From the NCBI GenBank assembly GCA_965277535.1, contig OZ255825.1:744001-808000 (forward strand): a stretch of 64,000 bases of DNA, read 5' to 3'. This DNA comes from Ilyomonas sp965277535 (lineage in GTDB: Bacteria > Bacteroidota > Bacteroidia > Chitinophagales > Chitinophagaceae). This document shows, in pieces, positions 51,156-58,490 of the stretch (the stretch's first letter is position 1; every line of letters begins with the position of its first letter). The position numbers were made by a program, and so were the translations under genes. The notes below the pieces were generated by a model. That model saw nothing but the letters and a program-made list of their open reading frames with translations. It was not told the DNA's origin and made no database searches.

Positions 51156-51752
51156 ATGTGGCAAGCCATCCAACAAGCCGACAGGTACTTGTTTCAAAAA
51201 ATAAATACCGACTGGACGAACCCGTTTTTAGATTCGGTTTTTCCATGGTGGCGCAACCAAAACACATGGCTGCCGCTGTATTTGTTTTTGCTTCTTTTTG
51301 TGTTTATGAACTTTGGCTGGCGCATCTGGCCTTGGGTAGTTACCGTCGCACTCACCGTTACATTAACCGACCAGTTCAGCAGCCATTTAATAAAGTTGTG
51401 GATTCAGAAACCACGCCCCTGCCAAGATCCGCTGATGATGGATCATGTACGATTGTTAATTGGCTGCCCTGGCAATCCGGGCTTTACTTCTTCACATGCC
51501 ACCAATCATTTTGGTGCGGCCTGCCTGTTTTATTTTACCCTAAAACCCGTGCTGAAAAAATGGAGCAACTGGTGGTTTTTTTGGGCTGCCACCGTCAGTT
51601 ATGCACAAATTTATGTGGGCATTCACTATCCCTTAGATGTAGTGGGCGGCACTGTTGCAGGTGTGCTCATAGGCAGTGGCATGGCAGCTTTGTACAACCG
51701 TTATATTGGCTTGCCACCGCTGTTGCAAAAGCCTTTTGGTTTGGTTGAATAG
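51156..51752 (+). CDS. PAP2-family membrane phosphatase
   Basis: A 198-residue protein with five to six transmembrane helices and the three PAP2 motifs: KLWIQKPRP (KxxxxxxRP), FTSSHATNHFG (usually PSGH, here SSHA) and YAQIYVGIHYPLDVVGG (SRxxxxxHxxxD, here a Gln-Ile-Tyr variant with the key His-Asp). It should dephosphorylate a lipid-linked substrate such as undecaprenyl pyrophosphate or phosphatidate at the membrane. A frame in another register over the same DNA was rejected as a shadow. Confidence 0.9.
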   Translation: MWQAIQQADRYLFQKINTDWTNPFLDSVFPWWRNQNTWLPLYLFLLLFVFMNFGWRIWPWVVTVALTVTLTDQFSSHLIKLWIQKPRPCQDPLMMDHVRLLIGCPGNPGFTSSHATNHFGAACLFYFTLKPVLKKWSNWWFFWAATVSYAQIYVGIHYPLDVVGGTVAGVLIGSGMAALYNRYIGLPPLLQKPFGLVE

Positions 51753-51786
51753 AAGGCATTTGTTTTGCGTTGATGTTAAAAAACCT

Positions 51787-52149
51787 ATGAGATTCTTACC
51801 TACTTCGATTCACGGTATTTTGGATTATTTATATGGAATTGCATTTATTGTTGCACCTAAATTGTTTCATTTGGATGGAAAAAGCGTTGGCACAATCACC
51901 ACCATCATTGGTATTTTGGTGATTGTTTATAGTTTGCTTACCAACTATGAATTAAGCCTTTTCAAAAGCATACCAATGAGGGTACATTTAATGTTTGATT
52001 TTTTAATTGGTGTGTTTCTTATTGTATGTCCATTGCTGTTTCATTTTGATCACCAATCTAATGTTACATTCATCGCTTTCGGGGTGTTTTCCATTGTTGC
52101 ATCTTTTATCACAAAAACAAACTCAACCATACAAACTTCGATCAAATAA
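51787..52149 (+). CDS. small four-helix membrane protein (SPW-repeat-like)
   Basis: The ATG at 51787 gives 120 residues (MRFLPTSIHGILDYLYGIAF). Four hydrophobic helices are visible, arranged as two similar halves: ILDYLYGIAFIVAPKLFHLDG and MFDFLIGVFLIVCPLLFHFD. This internal duplication resembles the SPW-type proteins. It follows the PAP2 gene by 34 bp. Function is unknown. Confidence 0.7.
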   Translation: MRFLPTSIHGILDYLYGIAFIVAPKLFHLDGKSVGTITTIIGILVIVYSLLTNYELSLFKSIPMRVHLMFDFLIGVFLIVCPLLFHFDHQSNVTFIAFGVFSIVASFITKTNSTIQTSIK

Positions 52150-52153
52150 AAAT

Positions 52154-53383
52154 TTAAGAAGAAGCGATGCGATACACGCTGGCGGCGGCTTTCCCTGATG
52201 CGTTGCCGCCGGCTGCTAACTTTTGTTTTAGCTCATTATAATCCTGTTGTAATTGTTGCTTTCGCCCTTCATCGTTTAGCAACAGTTGCAGTTCGGCGGT
52301 AATGTTAGCCACCGTTAATTGTTGTTGAATCAATTCTTTTACTACCTCTTTATCCATTATCAAATTCACAAGTGAAATGTATTTGATGGTGATTAGCCGC
52401 TTTGCAATTTCGTAAGAGATGCGGCTGCCTTTGTAACACACAATTTCGGGCACGCAAAACAATGCCGTTTCCAAAGTTGCCGTGCCGCTCGTAACCAATG
52501 CTGCTGCGGCTTGCATCAGTATGTTATATGTTTTACCTGAATAGGAAGAAACGTTTTTATACCCTTTTAGAAGCCCTTCATAAAACACATCTTCTAATCC
52601 TGGCGCTTTTGCAACTATAAACTGGTAATCAGTAAACAGTTTGCTTACTTCCAGCATGATGGGTAGCTTTTTTACAATCTCTTGTTTGCGGCTGCCGGGA
52701 AGAAGGGCAATGATTTTTTTGGACGATAGAAAAGAATTGGAAGATGACAGTTGAGAGTTGTTGGATGACAGATTCAAAGTTTGAGAGGCATTTCCAATGT
52801 CTGTCTTCCCAACTCTGTCATCTGTCAACTTGTTTTCGCCATCTCTCATCTCACCATTACTCATTGTTTGCTTAAAATTCTCAATCACCTGCACCAAAGG
52901 ATGCCCAACATACTCCACTTCCCAGTTCCATTTGTTTTTGTAATACTCTTTTTCAAACGGAAGAATCACCATCATGTGGTCAATGGTTTGCTTCATCTTT
53001 TTTACACGGTTCTCTTTCCATGCCCACACTTGCGGTGAAATGTAAAAAACAACTTTGTAACCTTTGCCATTTGCCCATTCTGAAATGCGCAAATTGAAGC
53101 CAGGATAATCAATCAAAACCAAAACATCCGGGTTAAACTGTTGTATATCTTCTTTACAAAAAGCAATGTTTTTTACAATGGTTCGCAGGTTCATCAGCAC
53201 TTCGGTAAAGCCCATAAAAGCCAGATCGCGGTAATGCTTTACTAACGTGGCTCCTGCGGCTTGCATTAAATCACCGCCCCAGCATCGCATCTGGGCAGAA
53301 GCATCCAACCGATGCAATTCTTTTATCAAATTACTGCCATGCAAATCGCCGCTGGCTTCTCCGGCTATGACGTAATATTTCAT
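52154..53383 (-). CDS. lpxB: lipid-A-disaccharide synthase with internal insertion
   Basis: A 409-residue peripheral membrane glycosyltransferase of lipid A synthesis, condensing UDP-diacylglucosamine with lipid X. Motifs: IAGEASGDLHGSNLIKEL, DYPGFNLRISEWA, YISPQVWAWKENRVKKMK, LPGSRKQEIVKKLP, VTSGTATLETALFCVPEIVCYKGS. The family is usually ~370-385 residues. About 48 residues (173-220, rich in Ser, Asn, Leu) are inserted between the two halves, just before the KKIIALLPGSR loop. The inserted DNA (52724-52867) contains inverted copies of a TGACAG motif like intergenic repeats. The gene's two core domains look intact. Confidence 0.95.
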   Translation of the reverse strand: MKYYVIAGEASGDLHGSNLIKELHRLDASAQMRCWGGDLMQAAGATLVKHYRDLAFMGFTEVLMNLRTIVKNIAFCKEDIQQFNPDVLVLIDYPGFNLRISEWANGKGYKVVFYISPQVWAWKENRVKKMKQTIDHMMVILPFEKEYYKNKWNWEVEYVGHPLVQVIENFKQTMSNGEMRDGENKLTDDRVGKTDIGNASQTLNLSSNNSQLSSSNSFLSSKKIIALLPGSRKQEIVKKLPIMLEVSKLFTDYQFIVAKAPGLEDVFYEGLLKGYKNVSSYSGKTYNILMQAAAALVTSGTATLETALFCVPEIVCYKGSRISYEIAKRLITIKYISLVNLIMDKEVVKELIQQQLTVANITAELQLLLNDEGRKQQLQQDYNELKQKLAAGGNASGKAAASVYRIASS

Positions 53384-53669
53384 ATTTCATTACAAAGAAA
53401 AAAGAAAGTATTGAGACATTTTACCGCATAGAAAAGAGATACAAAAGTTTTCGCAAAGAAAGATATTCTGCCAAAACAAACGTTCTCATATTCTCTGCGT
53501 TAAAATCAGTATCATACTTTTAGAACAATTCAACTTCATAACCGGACAACAGGTGTTCGTTTTCGTACATCTGTATTATCTGATTGCTCTCAAACTCAAG
53601 CCCAGCAAGTGTTCCGCACATTGGCACAGCCGTTGGTAACTTTGCTGCAACCAAATCAATCAATGTATT
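53384..53669. other. intergenic region between lpxB and the ABC transporter gene
   Basis: 286 bp without a convincing gene. AT-rich, with no clear promoter consensus for the ABC gene and no strong hairpin. Confidence 0.4.
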
Positions 53670-54362
53670 ATGGCGTTAATCAACATACAGCACTTGTCAA
53701 AATGGATAACCATTGGCGGCACGCGAACTTTCATTTTAAAAGACATCAGTTTGGAAATAAAAGAAGGTGAATTCGTTTCCATCATGGGCCCTTCCGGTTC
53801 AGGAAAATCAAGCCTGCTTAACATCATTGGTATGCTTGATGAACCATCTGAAGGAAAATATTTTTTTAATGAAGAAGATGTTTTTTCTTTAAAAGAAAAA
53901 CAACGTTCACAATTGTACAAAACGCATATTGGCTTTGTGTTTCAGGCCTATCATCTTATTGATGAACTTACCGTTTTTGAAAACATTGAAACGCCACTTA
54001 TTTATCAAAACCATAAATCATCGGAACGAAAAGCGATGGTCAGCGATATTCTTGACCGATTTAATATTGTTGGTAAAAAAGATTTATTTCCAACACAGTT
54101 ATCCGGCGGTCAGCAACAATTGGTTGGCATTGCCCGGGCTTTGGTTGCCAATCCTAAACTGATATTAGCCGATGAGCCAACCGGCAACTTAAATTCAAAG
54201 CAGGGCGAAGAGATTATGCAGTTGTTTACCAAACTGAATGAGGAAGAAAATGTAACCATCATCCAGGTAACACACAGCGAAAAAAATGCAGCTTATGGTC
54301 ACCGGATTGTTCACCTGATGGATGGCAGAATTGAAAAAATAGAAGACGCTTCAAAAAGATAA
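53670..54362 (+). CDS. LolD/MacB-type ABC transporter ATPase
   Basis: A 230-residue ATPase: Walker A MGPSGSGKSSLLN, Q-loop FVFQAYHLIDELTVFEN, signature LSGGQQQLVGIARAL, Walker B LILADEPTGNLNSKQGEE and switch region IIQVTHSEKNA. These features are typical of the MacB/LolD/FtsE branch that energises lipoprotein release or export of peptides and drugs. The permease and adaptor genes that usually accompany it are missing here; a TolC-like gene follows after 28 bp, so the two probably belong to one export system. Confidence 0.88.
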   Translation: MALINIQHLSKWITIGGTRTFILKDISLEIKEGEFVSIMGPSGSGKSSLLNIIGMLDEPSEGKYFFNEEDVFSLKEKQRSQLYKTHIGFVFQAYHLIDELTVFENIETPLIYQNHKSSERKAMVSDILDRFNIVGKKDLFPTQLSGGQQQLVGIARALVANPKLILADEPTGNLNSKQGEEIMQLFTKLNEEENVTIIQVTHSEKNAAYGHRIVHLMDGRIEKIEDASKR

Positions 54363-54390
54363 TTTCGTGCAAAAACAAAGGTTTTATTCA

Positions 54391-55839
54391 ATGAAAAAAA
54401 GTATGAAGGGAATATTTCTGGCAATGTTTGTTTTTGCCCCTTTTTCAATGCAATGCTTTGCGCAGGATTCAACAGCAACGGGCATTACACTTACATTGAA
54501 GCAATGTGTAGAAACGGCTATAAAAAACAATATTGACGTAAATCGTAGTGAGTATTCATCGGCTGTCGATAAAACCAACTTAACGCTTGCCAAAGGGCAG
54601 CAACTGCCTTTTGTAAATGGCTCTATTTATCATGGCGAAAACCAAGGTCGCAACATCAATCCATATACCAATACATACATCAATCAAAGCATCAATACAG
54701 CCAACTATTCACTCGACGGTTCGCTTACGCTTTTTAATGGGATGAGCCTTGATAACAGCATCAAACAATACAAATTGGCTTGGGAAGCCGGCAAAATGGA
54801 TGCGCAGCAACAGCGCGATTATGTTACCATCAATGTGATATTGGCATATCTGTCGGTATTGAGCAATCAGGACCAGTTTACACTTGCTCAACAGCAAGCT
54901 GATGTAAGTCGTAAAGAAGCCGAGCGGTTGAATATTTTAAATAATGAAGGCGCTATTGCACCGTCTGCTTATTATGATTTGAAAGGACAGTTGGCAAGTG
55001 ATGAACTGAATATCATTGCAACAAAGAACGCATTGGAAACTGCAAAGGTGAGCCTTGCCCAATTGATGAATATTCCCTACCGTGAAGACATTGTTCTGGA
55101 GCGCCTTTACAACGACCAAACTCCTGCTGTTTATGGTGGTAATGTGGTTGCTATTTATAACTCAGCAGAAAAAAATTTAGCCATCGTAAAAGCTGCTGTA
55201 CTGCATCACCTGAGTGCCGTTAAAAACATAAAAGCCGCAAAAGGCTTGCTGTATCCAAGGTTGAGTTTGAACGGTGGTTTGGGAACCAACTATTCGAGCG
55301 CAGCCACATTGCAGCAATTCGTTTCTACATCCGATTTGGCAGGTGATAACTACATCCTTTTCAACAATCAAAAACTGCCCGTTTATGCACCTTCGCCTAT
55401 TTACAATACTGCAAAAATTTCGTATGGTGATCAATGGAAAAACAACTTTAACTCGTATGTAAATATTGCCATTACCATTCCTATTTTAAACGGATGGCAA
55501 ACGCGCACCCGCATTAAGCAGGCGCAAATAACAGCCGATGAAACAGCATTTGTGGAAACCACTACCAAAACGCAATTGAAGCAATCTATTGAGCAAGCTT
55601 ATGTAAATAATAAATCGGCTTACCAGCGATATCAGACCTTGCTGCAGCAAGTGAATGCTTTTAATGAATCGTTTCGTGAGGCGCAGATAAAATTTGAAGC
55701 AGGCGCGTTTACTTCAGTTGATTTTTTAGTAGTAAAAACAAATCTCGATCGGGCAAAAACAAACCTTGTTTCTGCCCAATATGATTACATTTTCAGAAGT
55801 AAAATTTTAGATTATTATCAATCGAAACCTTTATGGTAG
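54391..55839 (+). CDS. TolC-family outer membrane protein
   Basis: From the ATG at 54391 the product is 482 residues (an upstream frame starting within the oligomer at 54367 is unlikely). Signal peptide FLAMFVFAPFSMQCFAQ, then the two-repeat channel sequence: LTLKQCVETAIKNNIDVNRS, NAEKNLAIVKAAVLHHLSAVKNIKAAKG, IPILNGWQTRTRIKQAQITADETAF and FEAGAFTSVDFLVVKTNLDRAKTNL. It forms the outer-membrane exit duct, probably for the ABC ATPase upstream. Two oligomer copies are near its end. Confidence 0.9.
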   Translation: MKKSMKGIFLAMFVFAPFSMQCFAQDSTATGITLTLKQCVETAIKNNIDVNRSEYSSAVDKTNLTLAKGQQLPFVNGSIYHGENQGRNINPYTNTYINQSINTANYSLDGSLTLFNGMSLDNSIKQYKLAWEAGKMDAQQQRDYVTINVILAYLSVLSNQDQFTLAQQQADVSRKEAERLNILNNEGAIAPSAYYDLKGQLASDELNIIATKNALETAKVSLAQLMNIPYREDIVLERLYNDQTPAVYGGNVVAIYNSAEKNLAIVKAAVLHHLSAVKNIKAAKGLLYPRLSLNGGLGTNYSSAATLQQFVSTSDLAGDNYILFNNQKLPVYAPSPIYNTAKISYGDQWKNNFNSYVNIAITIPILNGWQTRTRIKQAQITADETAFVETTTKTQLKQSIEQAYVNNKSAYQRYQTLLQQVNAFNESFREAQIKFEAGAFTSVDFLVVKTNLDRAKTNLVSAQYDYIFRSKILDYYQSKPLW

Positions 55840-55849
55840 TTACTCTGTT

Positions 55850-56797
55850 TTACTCCTTGCTGGCTTTGTTTAAAATACCCAATGCATCCTCGTCTAACTG
55901 CAATTGCACTGCATCAGTTAAGGATTTCAATTGCTGCAGGCTGGTAGCACTTGCAATGGGTGCAGCAACGCTCGGCTGCGCTATCAGCCAGGCAAGCGAA
56001 ACCGTTGCGGGCGTTGACTCGTAGCGATTGGCTACTTCATCCAAAGCATGTAAAATAGAAAGGCCGCGTGGGTTTAAGTACTTCTTCATGCCACCACCCC
56101 GCTGGCTTTTGGTAAAATCGGCTTCGCTACGATATTTACCTGTTAGAAAACCGCTCCCCAACGAATAATAAGTAATCACACTAATGTTATTTTCCAAACA
56201 AATGGATTGATAATTTTCCTCGAAATGTTTGCGTGCGTACAAGTTATACTCAGGTTGCAAAGTTTGATAAGAAGAAAAGTTTTTTTCTTTACTTACCTGC
56301 AACGATTGCAACAAACGCTCTGCACTCATGTTAGAAGTGCCAATCCATCTTACTTTGCCCCTTTTTACCAGATCGTTGTAAGCTTCCAAAGCTTCATCAA
56401 CCGGCAATGTTTCATCATCATAATGGGTTTGATATAAATCTATATAATCTGTTTGCAAACGACGTAACGATTGTTCAACTTCTTTTACAATATACTCTTT
56501 CCGAAGCGTTTTGCCTTCACCCATATCGCTGCCCACTTTGGTAGCGACAATCACTTTTTCGCGGCTTCCTTTTTTTGCAAGCCAATTGCCAATGATGGTT
56601 TCGCTTTCTCCGCCTTTGTTGCCGGCCTTCCAACGGCTGTACACGTCAGCCGTATCAATAAAGTCGCAGCCCGCATCAATGAATGCATCTAACAGTTCAA
56701 ATGAAGTCTTCTCATCTATCGTCCAACCAAAAACATTACCACCAAAACAAATTGGCGATACATATAAATCGGAATTACCCAATTGTTTTTTATTCAT
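55850..56797 (-). CDS. aldo/keto reductase
   Basis: The ATG at 56797 gives 315 residues; the frame continues upstream over the divergent ispD promoter region and is not used. TIM-barrel AKR motifs: ICFGGNVFGW, CDFIDTADVYSRW (Asp and Tyr of the tetrad), VIVATKVG (Lys), YIDLYQTHYDDE (His), WIGTSNMSAERLL and SLAWLIAQPSVAAPIASATSL. It reduces carbonyls with NADPH; substrate unknown. It diverges from ispD with a 107-bp spacer. Confidence 0.92.
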   Translation of the reverse strand: MNKKQLGNSDLYVSPICFGGNVFGWTIDEKTSFELLDAFIDAGCDFIDTADVYSRWKAGNKGGESETIIGNWLAKKGSREKVIVATKVGSDMGEGKTLRKEYIVKEVEQSLRRLQTDYIDLYQTHYDDETLPVDEALEAYNDLVKRGKVRWIGTSNMSAERLLQSLQVSKEKNFSSYQTLQPEYNLYARKHFEENYQSICLENNISVITYYSLGSGFLTGKYRSEADFTKSQRGGGMKKYLNPRGLSILHALDEVANRYESTPATVSLAWLIAQPSVAAPIASATSLQQLKSLTDAVQLQLDEDALGILNKASKE

Positions 56798-56904
56798 AAA
56801 AAAGCTTTGTCGAACAAAAGAGAAAACATTGTTCCAAAATGCAAAAGGTTCGCTATAGGCAGAAAGAAAGGGGAAAAGTTTAAGAAATAATATTTCTTTA
56901 CAGC

Positions 56905-57582
56905 ATGGAAAAATGGGCTTTGATAGTTGCGGGAGGCGTAGGTTTGCGGATGGGAAATGCAATACCAAAACAGTTTTTGGTTTTGCGCGAAAAGCCGGTG
57001 CTGTGGCATACTGTACAAGCTTTTCAACAGGCGTTTGCTGATGTAAACATCGTTCTTGTAGCTCCTCAAAACCATCTGCAAAATGAGGCAATTCAAAATC
57101 TTTTATCAAATAAAATGATTGCGGTTGAAGGCGGAAGCACAAGGTTTGAATCAGTTAAAAATGGATTACAAAAAGTACCGGATGATGCCGTTGTTTTTGT
57201 GCATGATGGAGTCAGATGTATGGTTTCGCAACAATTAATTCGTCGTTGTTATGAACAAACTTTGGCCAAAGGAAACGCCGTTCCTGTTGTAGCGGCAACC
57301 GATAGTTTGCGTATTGAAAATGATGGTTCGCACAGTATAATAGAACGCGAAAAAATAAGGCTGGTACAAACACCGCAAACGTTTTTGTCAACCAGCTTAA
57401 AGCAAGCTTTTGAGCAACCTTATCAAACCTCTTTTACCGATGAAGCTACGGTAATAGAAGCGGCCGGAAAAGAAGTGTTTTTAATAGAAGGCGAATATGA
57501 AAACATTAAAATCACGCGACCCATTGATTTAATCGTTGCAGAAGAAATCATCAGGCAACGTTCATCTTTTCAACAACCGTAA
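56905..57582 (+). CDS. ispD: 2-C-methyl-D-erythritol 4-phosphate cytidylyltransferase
   Basis: A 225-residue nucleotidyltransferase of the non-mevalonate isoprenoid pathway, joining MEP and CTP. Motifs: IVAGGVGLRMGNAIPKQFL (CTP site), VLVAPQNH, VEGGSTRFESVKNGL, VFVHDGVRCMVS, RIENDGSHSIIEREKIRLVQTPQTF and TDEATVIEAAGKEV. The start MEKWALIVAGG is clear. The last 21 bp overlap the convergent acetyltransferase gene. Confidence 0.95.
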   Translation: MEKWALIVAGGVGLRMGNAIPKQFLVLREKPVLWHTVQAFQQAFADVNIVLVAPQNHLQNEAIQNLLSNKMIAVEGGSTRFESVKNGLQKVPDDAVVFVHDGVRCMVSQQLIRRCYEQTLAKGNAVPVVAATDSLRIENDGSHSIIEREKIRLVQTPQTFLSTSLKQAFEQPYQTSFTDEATVIEAAGKEVFLIEGEYENIKITRPIDLIVAEEIIRQRSSFQQP

Positions 57583-58485
57583 CGGAAAGGAAAGTCGGTT
57601 GAAATGATAATGGAAATAAGGCTGGTTAATTGCACCAAACGATTGATAAAACGCTTTGATGCCAGGAACGTCTGAGCCTTCAAAGTCAAGCAGGAAGGCA
57701 CTTTCAGCATATTGTTGAATCACATTGTCTAACAAAAAGTGCATCGCGTTTAGCTTTCTTCCCTCAATAGTTGTGGAAGGAAGAATATTGTAAATGCGGT
57801 TCTCATCTTTGAAAAACAATGCCGTTGCAACAATGTTGTTTTTTTGATCAAAAACAAAAGCAATAAAACATTGGTTCGACAAAAAGAATTGCTGCGCAAG
57901 CTTTTCCAATCGCTCAAAATCTCTATTTCTAATTTGTGGTAAACGATCCGAATATAACGATTGAAACAAGGAAATCGCTTCGACAACATTATCATTTATT
58001 GTAAAGACAAGTTTGTTTTTACACGTTTTTTTCAGCTTCGTTTGCAAGTGTTGGCTGTACTGTTGATAAATTGTTTTATAAGACGAAAACAAAGGCAACA
58101 CATAGTTCTCTTTCCGTCTTACATTCTCTGCAACATTGGTTATCTTATTTTGAAAATTGAAAAACAAATCGCCATAGCGAATATGTTTTGTAATTGTGTT
58201 GATCACTTCTTTTACCAACTCTTCATCATCATTTCCAAAGAAACCTAACTGCTGAACAAATGGCGCATCATAGCAATAACGGATGCCCCATTTTTTACGA
58301 AACGGCACAGGCATAATAGTTTCATAATTGTTCACCACTATACCTAACCAATTGTCGGTAAGCCCTTGCAGGTAATCGAATTCGGCATACAACATTTGGT
58401 TTTGCGCCTTTTTTAAACAAGTGTTCCACTTTTGTTTGTCAACTTCATCTGACGGTAAAACCTGTATGGAATGTTGTAAACTCAT
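57562..58485 (-). CDS. GNAT/FemAB-like acyl- or aminoacyl-transferase
   Basis: A 307-residue protein from the ATG at 58485 (GTG at 58491 is an alternative). It has the FemAB-like arrangement of two GNAT folds with a conserved helix region (YGDLFFNFQNKITN, LKKTCKNKLVFTINDN, CFIAFVFDQKNNIVATALFF, ESAFLLDFEGSDVPGIKAFYQSFGA), as in acyltransferases of surface-glycan or peptide bridges. The substrate is unknown. It lies 5 bp downstream of the M1 peptidase stop and overlaps ispD by 21 bp at its end. Confidence 0.75.
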   Translation of the reverse strand: MSLQHSIQVLPSDEVDKQKWNTCLKKAQNQMLYAEFDYLQGLTDNWLGIVVNNYETIMPVPFRKKWGIRYCYDAPFVQQLGFFGNDDEELVKEVINTITKHIRYGDLFFNFQNKITNVAENVRRKENYVLPLFSSYKTIYQQYSQHLQTKLKKTCKNKLVFTINDNVVEAISLFQSLYSDRLPQIRNRDFERLEKLAQQFFLSNQCFIAFVFDQKNNIVATALFFKDENRIYNILPSTTIEGRKLNAMHFLLDNVIQQYAESAFLLDFEGSDVPGIKAFYQSFGAINQPYFHYHFNRLSFPLRLLKR

Positions 58486-58490
58486 AACCA

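Noticed and set aside
51146..51748. A 200-codon frame overlapping the PAP2 gene in another register
   Set aside because: The PAP2 motifs and membrane helices are all in the 51156 frame, so the other frame is a shadow.
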